From Saprospiraceae bacterium (GTDB taxonomy: Bacteria > Bacteroidota > Bacteroidia > Chitinophagales > Saprospiraceae): a stretch of DNA of 59,663 nucleotides. Where the stretch lies: NCBI GenBank assembly GCA_028282725.1, contig JANQHF010000057.1, forward strand, positions 1 to 59,663, in the 5' to 3' direction. Below, piece after piece: positions 36,215 to 46,503 of this stretch (positions within the stretch are counted from its first letter, which is position 1; the number at the start of each line of letters is the position of its first letter). Both the position numbers and the translations under genes were made by a program. The notes under the pieces were generated by a model. That model ran no database searches and was not told where the DNA came from. It was given only the letters and a program-made list of their open reading frames with translations.

Positions 36215-36897
36215 GGATGTATTCTTCGGAATTTGATTTTTGTACCAGGAGGATAGGGACATGGAGGATCCTTGAAAGGATTGAACAGTTCAATATTCGT
36301 CTGTCCGATAATATGCCATCCCCCCGGGCTTTCAAAAGGGTAAATACCTGTTTGACCTCCTGCAATAGCCACAGAGCCTTGAGGTACTCTTATTCTCGGC
36401 ACCTCTTTCCTTGGTATAAATAGCCTTTTATCAAGCCCTGATAAGTACATAAATCCGGGCAAGAATCCAATGAAATACAAATCGTATACAGGAGCCGTGT
36501 GTATGTTGATGACTTCTTGCACGGAAAGATCGAGATGCTCTGCAACAAAGGCCAAATCAAGTGCATGCGCGTCATTATAAACGACATCGATAATTACCGG
36601 ATCTGAAATTTTACTTATGTCATATTGGTGAAAATCTGTTGACTCCATAAAGTCTAAAACCTGTGAAGCCTGAATTATATCGGGTTTATAAAATATTGTG
36701 AGACTCTTATATCCCGTACTGACTTCTATGATGCCCGGAATTTCCTCTTTCTGAATATGTCTTTTAACATTAATAATGCGATGCAGCAAATCCGACCCGA
36801 CCTCATCCGGCCATTGCAGTAGAATGGCATGCTTGCCAAATTTGAAATATTGATAACCATGACGTGAGAGAACCCAGCCTTGTTGATCACTAGACAC
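36211..36897 (-). CDS. pxpB: 5-oxoprolinase subunit PxpB
   Basis: 228 residues. It has the KipI/PxpB pattern: YDLYFIGFLPGFMYLSGLD, IPRKEVPRIRVPQGSVAIAG and QTGIYPFESPGGWHIIG. It overlaps pxpA by 8 bp and pxpC by 4 bp, so the three are translationally linked. It is part of ATP-dependent 5-oxoprolinase. Confidence 0.94.
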   Translation of the reverse strand: MSSDQQGWVLSRHGYQYFKFGKHAILLQWPDEVGSDLLHRIINVKRHIQKEEIPGIIEVSTGYKSLTIFYKPDIIQASQVLDFMESTDFHQYDISKISDPVIIDVVYNDAHALDLAFVAEHLDLSVQEVINIHTAPVYDLYFIGFLPGFMYLSGLDKRLFIPRKEVPRIRVPQGSVAIAGGQTGIYPFESPGGWHIIGQTNIELFNPFKDPPCPYPPGTKIKFRRIHP

Positions 36898-37615
36898 GAC
36901 GCAAGGTTTCCAAAATCCTTAAGGCTGAAGGATTATCTCCATGTATACAATAGGTTTCTACGATCATCGGGATTTCCTTATTTGTTATGGTGGTTACTGT
37001 CCCGGTTTTTTCCATTTGTTCAAGCTGTTCTTGAGCAATGCCCGGATCAGTGATCACGGCATTTTCCAATTTTCTTGAGACCAGTTTCCCTTCGTCATCA
37101 TAGGTTCGATCAATAAAACCCTCCTTCATGACCTTGATTCCCATTTGCTGTGCTGCCTCGGCCAAACATGAATTGGGTGGAACATAAAGGATCAATTCAG
37201 GAGAAATATTTTTGACAGCCTTGACAATGGCCATTGCAGTTGACATATGGATAGCGGCGTAATTATACAGAGCTCCATGAGGCTTAACATGATTCAGATG
37301 ACCACCATTACTTTGGGTCATTGCTCGAATTGCTCCGATCTGGTACCTCAGGATCGGTTCGAGTTCATTTTCACCTACTTCCATTCTCCTTCTTCCAAAT
37401 CCCTGCAGATCGGGATAAGATGGATGGGCGCCGATTTCCAGATTATATTTTAAGGCCTTTTGAATAGTTCTGTCAATAACAACCGGGTCACCTGCATGAA
37501 ATCCGCATGCGATATTGCAGGCATCAATAAATGGCATGAAGGATTCGTCATCTGCCAGCCGATACCTTCCGAAGGACTCGCCCATGTCACAATTGATATG
37601 TGCTTTATGTGTCAT
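36890..37615 (-). CDS. pxpA: 5-oxoprolinase subunit PxpA (LamB/YcsF family)
   Basis: 241 residues. The opening INCDMGESFGRY, then ACGFHAGDP, GAHPSYPDLQGFGRR and VKPHGALYN, are diagnostic for PxpA/YcsF. It provides the 5-oxoproline-binding catalytic TIM-like barrel. It is the first pxp gene, starting 12 bp after the VOC gene stop. Confidence 0.95.
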   Translation of the reverse strand: MTHKAHINCDMGESFGRYRLADDESFMPFIDACNIACGFHAGDPVVIDRTIQKALKYNLEIGAHPSYPDLQGFGRRRMEVGENELEPILRYQIGAIRAMTQSNGGHLNHVKPHGALYNYAAIHMSTAMAIVKAVKNISPELILYVPPNSCLAEAAQQMGIKVMKEGFIDRTYDDEGKLVSRKLENAVITDPGIAQEQLEQMEKTGTVTTITNKEIPMIVETYCIHGDNPSALRILETLRRV

Positions 37616-37627
37616 TGAAAGTGAAGA

Positions 37628-38044
37628 CTAGGATACATCAGGGTTCGCCCAGGGATTAAAATCTCCAAAACTCCAAAGGTTTCCTTCGGGATCCCGACAC
37701 GTATACCCGGCACCGTGATCTTCTTTCTTGAGCGGGAGCAGAATGTCTGCTCCTTTCTCTTTTGCCTTCTGATAATGAGTATTGAGGTCTTCGACGAAAA
37801 TGTATGGGCTTTGAGTATTTACATTGTTGATATCTTCAGGAATCCTGATCAAGCCATCATAGGGAAGGTCACGGTACGTACCCAGCATGATCATTCCGTT
37901 TCCAAAAGTAAGTTCTGCGTGATGAACGATGCCCTCCGATTCATAAACTACATATTTTTTAAATCCGAGTACATCGCATAACCATTGAATGGCCGATTGA
38001 CAATCTTTATATCTGATGGCAGGAATGATGTTAGAATCTTTCAT
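37628..38044 (-). CDS. VOC family protein (glyoxalase/bleomycin-resistance fold)
   Basis: 138 residues with two beta-alpha-beta-beta-beta modules: AIRYKDCQSAIQWLCDVLGF start, central MIMLGTYRD, then SPYIFVEDLNTHYQ and EDHGAGYTCRDPEGNLWSFG. Ligand and activity are unknown. It is co-oriented with and 12 bp before pxpA, so it probably belongs to the same transcript. A link to 5-oxoproline metabolism is only positional. Confidence 0.85.
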   Translation of the reverse strand: MKDSNIIPAIRYKDCQSAIQWLCDVLGFKKYVVYESEGIVHHAELTFGNGMIMLGTYRDLPYDGLIRIPEDINNVNTQSPYIFVEDLNTHYQKAKEKGADILLPLKKEDHGAGYTCRDPEGNLWSFGDFNPWANPDVS

Positions 38045-38423
38045 AATTAAAATCTTTATTCTTAGACCACCAATTTACTAAAGATCTGATACAAGCATGA
38101 TTCCTGATTCCTGGATCGAATTGTAAATTTCAGTTTGTTACAATTATTCAAGATTGTCAGATTAGCTAATCCTCATCATTATTTACCGATTGATAAAATT
38201 GACCCGATATTATTTGTTCTCCCTAATATTTCTATTTGTGGGCCAACCAAGTGTGACCTATCTCCGTAGCATAAAGAAAGAGATTGTAATACGTTGGAAA
38301 GGCGTTCTTTTGGAATTCTGATAAGACTGTTTATAATTGAGAATTGCAGTCCGCTTGTCAAGTAAACCAAAGTTAGTTTTTTCAACAATTTCCTCTTATT
38401 TTAACAAACCAATCACCTAAGCT
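38045..38423. other. Divergent intergenic region without recognised elements
   Basis: 379 bp between the VOC gene (-) and the SRPBCC gene (+). It is AT-rich. A 69-codon minus frame (38179-38388) has no recognisable motif. No full promoter match or strong hairpin was seen. Confidence 0.4.
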
Positions 38424-38882
38424 ATGAAATACACAATTGAAGAGACGGTCAATGTTCCTCTTACAGAATTTATAAAAAAAATGGATGATCCGGAAAATAT
38501 GAAGCACTGGATGAGGGGTTTCACACACTATGAACAAGTGAAAGGAAGTCCTGGAGAAGTAGGAGCCCAGATGAAAATGTTTTATGATACGGGCAAAAGA
38601 AAATTTGAATTGTTGGAAACGATAGTCAAAAGGGACTTCCCTCATGAATTTCATGCCACTTATGAAATGCCGGGGATGTACAATATGCAACGCAATTATT
38701 TTTCACAGACTGACGACGGCAAAACCAAATGGGTGTCAGAAAGTGAGTTCACTTCTGACAAATTCATGTTTAAAATAATGTTCTGGTTCCCTGGTCCATT
38801 CAAAAAACAGTCACGCCTCATCATGTCGGATTTGAAAGCCTTCGTAGAAGATGGAACAAGTGTGGAAGGGCTGAAGAGTTAA
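38424..38882 (+). CDS. SRPBCC family protein
   Basis: 152 residues. The start MKYTIEETVNVPL, the segment MKHWMRGFTHYE, and a long C-terminal helix (FKKQSRLIMSDLKAFVED) give the START/Bet v 1-like hydrophobic-cavity fold. The ligand is unknown. It is convergent with cfa, about 50 bp apart. Confidence 0.85.
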   Translation: MKYTIEETVNVPLTEFIKKMDDPENMKHWMRGFTHYEQVKGSPGEVGAQMKMFYDTGKRKFELLETIVKRDFPHEFHATYEMPGMYNMQRNYFSQTDDGKTKWVSESEFTSDKFMFKIMFWFPGPFKKQSRLIMSDLKAFVEDGTSVEGLKS

Positions 38883-38933
38883 TCATATTCGACAATGACT
38901 TTTCATTGTCTGCCACTTTTGGTGAGTTAGGAC

Positions 38934-40049
38934 TTATCTGATCGAGTTATATCCCCCTGCAATACCATTTTTTGAATAGACAATTTGCCACAATTGACCG
39001 GTTCGGGATTTGAAAAATCCAGCTGATCCCATGAGGTAGTATTCAAACATTCTAAATACTCTTTGGTCATATTTATCCTTTAACTGATGCCAGTTGTCCT
39101 TCAAATTATCATACCAGGACATTAAAGTATGATAATAGTAAATTCCAAAGTTGTGCCAGTCCTCCATGACTAAGAGTTGCTCTGCAGCCTTGGTTAATTG
39201 TACGGAAGATGGGACCATTGAATTCGGAAATATATATTTTGCCATCCATGGATCCGTGTTCTTATGGGATATCCTGCTGCCGATAGTATGCAATAGAAAG
39301 AGTCCCTGGTGCCTTAAGACATTATGTACCTTTTGCATGATGACTCTATAATTTCGATAGCCAACATGTTCGATCATTCCGCATATCAATACCTTATCGA
39401 ATTTACCTGACAGATCACGATAGTCCATTTTTTTAATGGTAACCGGCAGGTTTTTACAAAAGTCTTTCGCATACGATATTTGTTCGTCTGAAATCGAAAT
39501 TCCGGTTACATGACAACCATAGTTTTCTGCTGCAAATTTTGAAAACCCTCCCCAACCGCAACCAATATCCAGTACGCGGTCATCAGCGGATAATTGCAGC
39601 TTCTTACAAATCAAATCAAGTTTATCGGTTTGGGCAGTGTTTAAATCTTCGGTGTTTTTAAAATAACCACATGTGTATTGATTGTAAGGATCCAAAAAGG
39701 ACATATAGAGGTCATTACCTAAATTGTAGTGTTCTTCAGCAACTTTTTTTGACCGGTTTCTGGTCTGCATATTCCAAATCTTCGATTTGATGATCAACCA
39801 TAGTGTTGGAAGATTTAATTTCAACTGATCCGGTAAATTTCCTCCAATGACCCTTGTAAAAAATTCATCCAGTCTATCCGCGCTCCACCAACCATCCATG
39901 TAAGCTTCACCTGCACCAATGGAACCTTTAGATAAAATACGTCGATACAGCCGGTCATCATGAACTTGAATATCCCATGGAGCATCCCCATCTACTGAGA
40001 TACCAACGAGAGACATGAGTGATTGAAATTTCTTTTTGGCAGAATCCAA
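38934..40049 (-). CDS. cfa: Cyclopropane-fatty-acyl-phospholipid synthase
   Basis: 371 residues. It aligns with E. coli Cfa from about residue 10 on: GEAYMDGWW, KVAEEHYNLGND, DPYNQYTCGYFK, SAM-binding VLDIGCGWGG, GMIEHVGYRNY, and MEDWHNFG...LMSWYD. It adds a methylene group from SAM to unsaturated acyl chains of membrane lipids. The listed start is TTG, which keeps the expected N-terminal helix; ATG at 40016 would trim 11 residues. Confidence 0.94.
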   Translation of the reverse strand: MDSAKKKFQSLMSLVGISVDGDAPWDIQVHDDRLYRRILSKGSIGAGEAYMDGWWSADRLDEFFTRVIGGNLPDQLKLNLPTLWLIIKSKIWNMQTRNRSKKVAEEHYNLGNDLYMSFLDPYNQYTCGYFKNTEDLNTAQTDKLDLICKKLQLSADDRVLDIGCGWGGFSKFAAENYGCHVTGISISDEQISYAKDFCKNLPVTIKKMDYRDLSGKFDKVLICGMIEHVGYRNYRVIMQKVHNVLRHQGLFLLHTIGSRISHKNTDPWMAKYIFPNSMVPSSVQLTKAAEQLLVMEDWHNFGIYYYHTLMSWYDNLKDNWHQLKDKYDQRVFRMFEYYLMGSAGFFKSRTGQLWQIVYSKNGIAGGYNSIR

Positions 40050-40220
40050 ACCATCATTTTTTCGAAATATAAGATACGGATATAATTAACACATACCCAA
40101 ATTGTCATTTTGTTGAGCCAATGGTCTTCAATGGTATCGGAATCTAAAGGACCTTGTTACCAGCCGTTCTAATCCGTTGATCAAATGCAAAATGGGTCCA
40201 CCTGAAAAACCAGATGGAGT

Positions 40221-42104
40221 TTATTTCTGAACAACCGGAATCCTGACTTGAGACGGATAATCCTTCGAATGGTGGATACTGTTTTTGGCAATTACACCCT
40301 CGGATTCATCGAAGTTGCTACCGCCGGTATTTAGATTTCGATCGAATCTCGGGAAATTGCTGGAAGATATCTCAATCCTGATTCTGTGTCCTTTTTCAAA
40401 GTAGTTACTCGTGGACATTGGTGTAAAGTCTATCTTGTAGACTTCTCCTTCGTCCATAAATACTTCCCTGTCATATCCTTCCCGGTACCTGGTTCTCTGA
40501 ATAGTTTCATCCAGGTTATAAGCTCTGCCATCCGGATAGACGTCAATTAATTTGATCGTAAAATCGGTGTCCTTTGCATCCGAAGACACGTAGATCGTAC
40601 TCTCTATGAAACCGGACACTTCCATACCTTCAGTGAGAGGAGGAGTGCTATATACTAAAATATCATTTCTCGTTTCCATTTCCCGCTGATCAAAAGAGCC
40701 TCCCTGAACGGCATTTCCTGTACAACATACATTGCCCCCATAAGACGGTACTGGATTCATGGGGTCGTAGTAATACGTGTCCGGCTGATCTTCTTCGCTG
40801 AGTGTTGTAGAAAGAACTCCATCGCCAAAAATGCTATTGGCATTTCCAGAACTGTTGAGATAAAGCGTACCCATGGCTGCTCCTTGCGGAGGCCAGGTAT
40901 CTGAAGACTGCCATTCATTACTGCCCATTGTAAAATATTGAACTCGAGGAGTATTGTTGATGACAGTGTTGTCCTCATCTTTCAAAAATTTATCAAACCA
41001 GCCATAAACCAGTTTGTCATAGTTGAGGCGGGCATCACCAACACTTCTTTCACCAACGACTGTATTCTCAGTTGCCCTTGTAAATCTACAATGGAGTGTT
41101 GGAGCGATTACGAGGTATTGCTGCTCTCTTATTCCAGGATCAGTTGCATTTTGCCGTACGTGGTTGTACAAGGCCAGATTAGGGCTGCTTGAAACATCAT
41201 ACCACGAGACGAACCAAAATGTGGGTTTATTGTACGGCATATCATCGTGATATAATCCTCCTTCATACCATGCCGGATCATTGGGTTTGCGCGGGATCAT
41301 TTTTTCATAAATGCTAACGGGTCCTTCAGCTGCCTTGATGATGTCCCGCACCGGTAAATGACTGAGTCCCTCTGACCAGTCCACTCTTGGATATTCCGGG
41401 GCCATGTCATAGAACCTTTGGAGACGCAACAAATCTTTTTGGCTGATTCCTCTGGGCAATTTAGGAGCCATGATGTCATGCTGAGTACCATACAGCCAGG
41501 CTATGAACAACATTTGAACTGCTCCGCCCCTGTACCAATTTCCCTGTTCAAAGTAATCACCGACCCGGCCTACACCTGCCCCGAATCCCTGGGGAACCAA
41601 TGCCGCATGTGCCGGGTGATCCAGTGAAGCCACCGCCATCTGCCATTCTGCAGTCGAAGAGCAACCCAGTGTACCAATTTTGCCATTGCTCCAGGATTGA
41701 CCGGCCATCCAGGTAAACGCATCATATCCATCAGTCAGCGGTGTTCCAAGGATATCCCATTCACCTTCAGAAAAGAAGCGACCTCTTTCATTTTGGACAA
41801 CATAAGCATACCCTCTTTTTACCGCTTCATATGCTCTTTGATATGTACGTGTTCGCTCTTCACCATCACCATATGAATTGAAGTTATATGGGGTCCTTGA
41901 AAATATAACAGGCACTTTTTCATCCGTCCTCGGCCGGTAAATATCTGTGCATAATCTCACGCCGTCGCGCATAGGCATCATTACTTTTTGATCGATTATT
42001 GCAACTTCATCCAATTTCTGTCTGATATCAGACTGTGCAAATGGGCTATCTCCAAAAAAGAGCATGATCAATACGATTGCCGTATATTGTTTGAATGAAG
42101 ACAT
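40221..42104 (-). CDS. CocE/NonD family hydrolase (X-Pro dipeptidyl-peptidase S15 type), secreted
   Basis: 627 residues with a signal peptide (about 1-23). The N-terminal alpha/beta-hydrolase domain opens with [17 protein letters not shown] and has the nucleophile in [12 protein letters not shown]. The C-terminal jelly-roll domain (about 400-620) contains [19 protein letters not shown] and [17 protein letters not shown], typical of X-Pro dipeptidyl-peptidase C-terminal domains. It probably hydrolyses an ester or amide in the periplasm. The nucleophile elbow is a GCSST variant rather than the commoner GxSYxG. Confidence 0.9.
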   Translation of the reverse strand: MSSFKQYTAIVLIMLFFGDSPFAQSDIRQKLDEVAIIDQKVMMPMRDGVRLCTDIYRPRTDEKVPVIFSRTPYNFNSYGDGEERTRTYQRAYEAVKRGYAYVVQNERGRFFSEGEWDILGTPLTDGYDAFTWMAGQSWSNGKIGTLGCSSTAEWQMAVASLDHPAHAALVPQGFGAGVGRVGDYFEQGNWYRGGAVQMLFIAWLYGTQHDIMAPKLPRGISQKDLLRLQRFYDMAPEYPRVDWSEGLSHLPVRDIIKAAEGPVSIYEKMIPRKPNDPAWYEGGLYHDDMPYNKPTFWFVSWYDVSSSPNLALYNHVRQNATDPGIREQQYLVIAPTLHCRFTRATENTVVGERSVGDARLNYDKLVYGWFDKFLKDEDNTVINNTPRVQYFTMGSNEWQSSDTWPPQGAAMGTLYLNSSGNANSIFGDGVLSTTLSEEDQPDTYYYDPMNPVPSYGGNVCCTGNAVQGGSFDQREMETRNDILVYSTPPLTEGMEVSGFIESTIYVSSDAKDTDFTIKLIDVYPDGRAYNLDETIQRTRYREGYDREVFMDEGEVYKIDFTPMSTSNYFEKGHRIRIEISSSNFPRFDRNLNTGGSNFDESEGVIAKNSIHHSKDYPSQVRIPVVQK

Positions 42105-42231
42105 ATGATTCAGATTTATGCTTCTGAAAGTAATTAAAAAATCAATTTCAGACGTTTTGCAGTTTGATTAATCGATTGAGTTCAACAGTTCATTTGAAAA
42201 ACCGTTACATATATACCATTTAATTATTGCC

Positions 42232-42873
42232 ATGAAATACTTAATGCTCATAATCTCCTTGATTTTCTTTGCATGTAGCCCAAGTACTTCACAGAATAGC
42301 GGAACATATGAAAAAGAGGTAAAAGAATTGTCTGATTATTCAAGAGCTTATTTCGCCAGTGGTTGTTTCTGGTGCGTCGAAGCTATCTATGAAAGTCTCG
42401 AAGGTGTCGCAGAATCCATTTCGGGGTATAGCGGTGGTCATACCGAAAACCCCACATATGAATCGTCCAATACAGGAAGGACAGGTCATGCCGAGGCTGT
42501 TGAGATCTATTATAATCCTGAAATCATCTCATTTGAGACTCTCGTAAAGGTATACTATGCTTCGCAGGATCCAACGCAGGTCAATGGCCAGGGACCGGAT
42601 AGGGGCAGCCAATATCGATCCATTATTTTCTATCGGAATGATAGCGAAAAGGAAATCGCCGAACGGTATAAGGAATTAACTGCAAAAGAATACAGCAAAC
42701 CTATTGCCACTGAAATAGTTCCGTTTGATCGTTTTTGGATTGCCGAAGACTATCACCAGGATTTTGAAAGACGCAATCCTAACCAACCTTATGTCCGCGC
42801 TGTTTCAATTCCGCGGCTCAAAAGGTTTCAATCAAAACACCCGGAGTTATTGAAGAAGAATGCTGCGCATTAA
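42232..42873 (+). CDS. msrA: Peptide-methionine (S)-S-oxide reductase MsrA, lipoprotein
   Basis: 213 residues. It has a lipoprotein signal with FFAC (Cys15) and the catalytic motif GCFWCVE (Cys45). GYSGGHTENPTYE and GHAEAVEIYYNPE follow, all diagnostic of MsrA. It repairs methionine sulfoxide in envelope proteins. The lipobox marks it as extracytoplasmic, unlike the usual cytosolic MsrA. No MsrB is fused or adjacent. It is convergent with a small lipoprotein gene, 8 bp apart. Confidence 0.95.
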   Translation: MKYLMLIISLIFFACSPSTSQNSGTYEKEVKELSDYSRAYFASGCFWCVEAIYESLEGVAESISGYSGGHTENPTYESSNTGRTGHAEAVEIYYNPEIISFETLVKVYYASQDPTQVNGQGPDRGSQYRSIIFYRNDSEKEIAERYKELTAKEYSKPIATEIVPFDRFWIAEDYHQDFERRNPNQPYVRAVSIPRLKRFQSKHPELLKKNAAH

Positions 42874-42881
42874 GTGCTCAT

Positions 42882-43214
42882 CTAAAACGTACAATCAATC
42901 TGGGCGAGACTGGCACGTGCATCCTCTATATCCTGTCTCCATTCGGCACCGCGTCCAAATTCATCTGCACATGATTGAAAGGGTTCGAGATCATCTATGA
43001 ATTTTTCATAGGCATCGACCAGATCATTGCAAGTGTCTTCATTTGGCGTGGCTGAAAAAGCCATAATTGCTGTATTCAGCGGATTTATGGCAGCATTGAA
43101 AAAAGTGATCAATTCATTTTCATTATCGCAATCTACATCGTCATCACCTCCACAGCTAACAAAGAACAAACAAAAGATTGCAAAAAGACCGGGAATTAGA
43201 ATTTGAAATTTCAT
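42882..43214 (-). CDS. Small hypothetical lipoprotein
   Basis: 110 residues. The signal ends in FVSC (lipobox Cys ~21), followed by GGDDD. The mature part is acidic and helical, with five cysteines spread through it (CDNEN, DTCND, QSCAD, IDCTF). Family unknown. A full-consensus promoter lies just upstream, so it has its own transcript. Confidence 0.8.
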   Translation of the reverse strand: MKFQILIPGLFAIFCLFFVSCGGDDDVDCDNENELITFFNAAINPLNTAIMAFSATPNEDTCNDLVDAYEKFIDDLEPFQSCADEFGRGAEWRQDIEDARASLAQIDCTF

Positions 43215-43236
43215 TTTTTGTGGTTAAAATTTAACT

Positions 43237-43267
43237 CAAAGATATAGGCCAGGCGTTGGCATTCAAA
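43237..43267 (-). promoter_or_regulatory. Full-consensus Bacteroidota promoter
   Basis: On the minus strand TTTG (43267-43264), a 19-bp spacer and TATCTTTG (43244-43237) match the -33/-7 consensus exactly. It lies 22 bp upstream of the small lipoprotein start codon at 43214. Confidence 0.75.
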
Positions 43268-43325
43268 CCCCGGACCAAAATATCCCCATTTTCCATGATG
43301 GGGTAAATATGGAAATATATTAATG

Positions 43326-44909
43326 CTATCCATTGACCAGGACCGGGCCCGCTTCTATAACATCGTGTCCCGCCTCTTCATTGAATTTCATAAAATTCTC
43401 GTGAAATAATCCGACCAACCGATCTGCCACTTCATCATATTCCGATTCATTGCGCCATGTGTCTCTCGGATTCAGGATCGCATTAGGCACATCAGGACAG
43501 GTGCGTGGAATGGCGATATGAAAGTTGGGATGGTCGTGATATTCTACTTTGTCCAGTTTCCCATTGAGCGCAGCCTTGATCATTGCCCTTGTGTACGACA
43601 ATTCAATTCTTTGTCCCGTACCATAAGAACCACCCGTCCATCCGGTATTCACAAGCCAAACGTTGATTACGTTATGTCCGCCTGCACGCACACTATCTTC
43701 AATTTTTTCTCCCAGCATTCTTGCATAAATGGAAGGATGTAAGGGCAAAAATGGTGATCCGAAACAAGCCGAGAATGTAGCCTGGGGTTCATTGATTCCA
43801 GCTTCCGTTCCCGCGATTTTGGCCGTATAACCGCTAATGAAGTGGTACATGGTTTGTTCTTTGTTCAATTTCGCTATGGGTGGCAGGACTCCAAAGGCAT
43901 CACAGGTAAGGAAGAATATATTTTTGGGCAAATCGCCCCTTGAGTTATACATGATATTATCGATGTGAAAGACCGGATAACTGACCCGGGTGTTTTGCGT
44001 GATTGAACTATCCTTGTAATCAGGGGTATGCTGATCAGCCTTGACAACTACATTTTCCAAAAGCGCACCATATTTAATGGCTTTGAAAATCTGTGGTTCC
44101 TTGTTCTCTGAAAGATCAATCACCTTTGCATAGCAGCCACCTTCCAGGTTGAATACGTTTGAAGCCGACCATCCATGCTCATCATCTCCAATTAACCTGC
44201 GATCCGGGTCATTAGACAAAGTGGTCTTACCCGTTCCCGATAATCCGAAAAACAATGCGGTATCTCCTTTGAATCCGACATTGGCCGAACAATGCATTGG
44301 AAGAATATTTCTCTTGGTCGGCAGGATCATATTCAAGACCGAAAAAATACCTTTCTTAATCTCACCTGTATAAGCAGTCCCCCCGATTATAATTTTGTTC
44401 TCGGCAAAGTTGATTATTGAAAAATTGTCCTGTCTTGTCCCATGGATTTCAGGATCTGCCAATACTCCGGGAAAGGCATAAATCGTCCAGTCATCGGAAA
44501 TCAATCCCTGAATTTTCTCGCCATCGGGACGCAAGAACATATTGTACGCGAACAAATTCTGCCAGGGATATTCCGTATAGATCTTAATATTAATTCGATA
44601 CTTCCTACTCGCACAGGCATATGCGTCTCTCACATAGACTTGATCCAACTGGTCGGCATAAGAGAGGATTCTATTTTCCAAATCACGAAAAGTACTCGCT
44701 TCGATCGGGATGTTGATCTCTCCCCAGTCTACTGTTTCATTGGTAAGATGATCGCGCACAACGTACCTGTCCTTTGGTGATCGTCCGGTAAATTTGCCTG
44801 TACTGACGATCAATGCCCCGGTGTTGCTAAGCGTACCAAGGTCTTGTTTGATCGTATCCTGGACCAGGGCTGAGACTTTGCAGTTACTTTTTAGATTACG
44901 ATGATTCAT
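43326..44909 (-). CDS. pckA: Phosphoenolpyruvate carboxykinase (ATP)
   Basis: 527 residues, full length. The P-loop GLSGTGKTTL (222-231), the kinase-2 metal site in GDDEHGW (241-247) and STGKFTGRSPKDRY are diagnostic of ATP-type PEPCK. It converts oxaloacetate plus ATP to PEP and CO2, the entry step of gluconeogenesis. It follows fbp by 27 bp on the same strand, so the first and a late gluconeogenic enzyme share a transcript. Confidence 0.96.
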   Translation of the reverse strand: MNHRNLKSNCKVSALVQDTIKQDLGTLSNTGALIVSTGKFTGRSPKDRYVVRDHLTNETVDWGEINIPIEASTFRDLENRILSYADQLDQVYVRDAYACASRKYRINIKIYTEYPWQNLFAYNMFLRPDGEKIQGLISDDWTIYAFPGVLADPEIHGTRQDNFSIINFAENKIIIGGTAYTGEIKKGIFSVLNMILPTKRNILPMHCSANVGFKGDTALFFGLSGTGKTTLSNDPDRRLIGDDEHGWSASNVFNLEGGCYAKVIDLSENKEPQIFKAIKYGALLENVVVKADQHTPDYKDSSITQNTRVSYPVFHIDNIMYNSRGDLPKNIFFLTCDAFGVLPPIAKLNKEQTMYHFISGYTAKIAGTEAGINEPQATFSACFGSPFLPLHPSIYARMLGEKIEDSVRAGGHNVINVWLVNTGWTGGSYGTGQRIELSYTRAMIKAALNGKLDKVEYHDHPNFHIAIPRTCPDVPNAILNPRDTWRNESEYDEVADRLVGLFHENFMKFNEEAGHDVIEAGPVLVNG

Positions 44910-44936
44910 AGCAAGAATTATTTGAAATTGATTTGT

Positions 44937-45950
44937 TCACTCTTTATACCTGCTCATAAATTCTTCGGCTTTTTCCACCATTGAAGAATTACCACAGAAA
45001 AAGGGTACTCTTTGATGGAGTTGATTGGGCTTGACGTCAAGGATTCTTTGAAGTCCGGTACTCGCCCTGCCATTGGCTTGTTCGACGATCATTGCCATCG
45101 GATTACACTCATATAGAAGTCTCAATTTCCCATTCGGTGATTTGGCGGTACTGGGATATATGTAAATGCCTCCTTTGAGTAAATTCCTGTGTACATCCGA
45201 TACCAAAGAACCTATGTATCTCGATGTATAAGGCCGATCATCCTTTTCTTCCTGGCAATATTTAATAAAATCTTTTACACCTTGCGGAAAATGCACGTAA
45301 TTTCCTTCATTGATGGAGTATATCTTACCATTTGGTGGAGTGGTCATATTCGGGTGAGAAAGGTAGAAGGTGCCTATGGCCGGATTAAGTGTGAACCCAT
45401 TTACTCCCTTACCCACTGTATATACGAGCATGGTCGACGTACCGTAAATGATGTATCCGGCGGCTACCTGGTTTTTGCCAGGTTGTAAGAAATCCTCCAT
45501 TTGAACCGGGGTTCCAACGGGGGTAATCCTCCTGTAAATGGAAAAGATGGTTCCAACGGAAACATTCACATCAATATTACTGCTGCCATCAAGAGGATCC
45601 ATGAGCACTACGTACTTGTTTAGATTACTGTTATCCGCCCCACTAACCTCAATGATATCCTCATTTTCTTCAGAACCGATGCCACATACAATCTCGCGAT
45701 TGGTCAATGTCTGGATGAATATTTCGTTGGCAAAAACATCGAGCTTCTGCTGTTTTTCACCATGTTTATTAGTGCTGCCGGCTGCCCCTAAAATATCCAC
45801 CAACCCCGCTTTATTGACTTCGTGATTGACGGTTTTCGCTGCCAGTCTTATGGAATTGATTAATCGCGATAGTTCCCCTGTCGAATATTGAAAATCAGCC
45901 TGATTCTCTATTATAAATTCTCCAAGGGTTTGGAATCTTTTGTTGTTCAT
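44937..45950 (-). CDS. fbp: Fructose-1,6-bisphosphatase class I
   Basis: 337 residues from the ATG at 45950. This start is chosen because GGAGG (45960-45956) sits 5 bp upstream, a rare clear Shine-Dalgarno in this window; a frame four codons longer would include it. The metal-binding motif DPLDGSSN is at 118-125, with GSEEN before it, and the substrate motif [13 protein letters not shown] follows. It hydrolyses fructose-1,6-bisphosphate. It is co-transcribed with pckA. Confidence 0.96.
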   Translation of the reverse strand: MNNKRFQTLGEFIIENQADFQYSTGELSRLINSIRLAAKTVNHEVNKAGLVDILGAAGSTNKHGEKQQKLDVFANEIFIQTLTNREIVCGIGSEENEDIIEVSGADNSNLNKYVVLMDPLDGSSNIDVNVSVGTIFSIYRRITPVGTPVQMEDFLQPGKNQVAAGYIIYGTSTMLVYTVGKGVNGFTLNPAIGTFYLSHPNMTTPPNGKIYSINEGNYVHFPQGVKDFIKYCQEEKDDRPYTSRYIGSLVSDVHRNLLKGGIYIYPSTAKSPNGKLRLLYECNPMAMIVEQANGRASTGLQRILDVKPNQLHQRVPFFCGNSSMVEKAEEFMSRYKE

Positions 45951-46035
45951 ATATACCTCCACAAAGGTATTATGATATTAAACCTTTTGCTATGTTTTGA
46001 TGAATTCTTTTACGGGATGTTCTTAAAGATCCATG

Positions 46036-46425
46036 TCATTGATAGTCAAAGGTATACTGTAAAAACACGCTATAGTGATTTCCTGTAGATTCGTTAATGT
46101 TCATAAAAAATACATCTATATCCACGGGTTCGACCTTTTCTTTCTCATTGCTGTCAAATGTGAATCTGATCTTTCCTTTACCACCCGGTTTAATGATGCC
46201 ATAGGTCCACTTCGCCTCTGTACATTCACACGTAGATACCAGGTCTATTTCTATATCGTGATCACTGATATTGGTGAAGGAAAATTCTCCGTCGACCTTG
46301 TCACCTTTCACAACAGAACCCAAATCCATTGTGGTCTGGTCAAATTTTGCAATTTCAAGTCCATCCTGACTCCGGACCGAAACATTCAAAATGATCACAG
46401 ATATAAAGACTAATAAGTATTCCAT
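46036..46425 (-). CDS. DUF1573 domain protein
   Basis: 129 residues with a signal peptide (about 1-18). The Ig-like DUF1573 pattern is DLGSVVKGDKVDGEFSFTN, then STCECTEAKW and IIKPGGKGKIRFTFDS. These small secreted proteins are abundant in Bacteroidota; no function is established. It ends 86 bp before fbp. Confidence 0.88.
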   Translation of the reverse strand: MEYLLVFISVIILNVSVRSQDGLEIAKFDQTTMDLGSVVKGDKVDGEFSFTNISDHDIEIDLVSTCECTEAKWTYGIIKPGGKGKIRFTFDSNEKEKVEPVDIDVFFMNINESTGNHYSVFLQYTFDYQ

Positions 46426-46503
46426 TACGGTATTTATGACGGTAAAATAATACGGAACGAGTTAATCAAACCTTTGGTTAACAGCACTTTAACAAAACTG
46501 TTT

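Noticed and set aside
38179-38388. 69-codon minus frame in the VOC-SRPBCC gap
   Set aside because: No motif, no promoter or signal; kept only as an unlikely candidate.
45962-45969. TAccTTTG box as fbp promoter
   Set aside because: It abuts the Shine-Dalgarno sequence, would leave almost no leader, and has no -33 partner.
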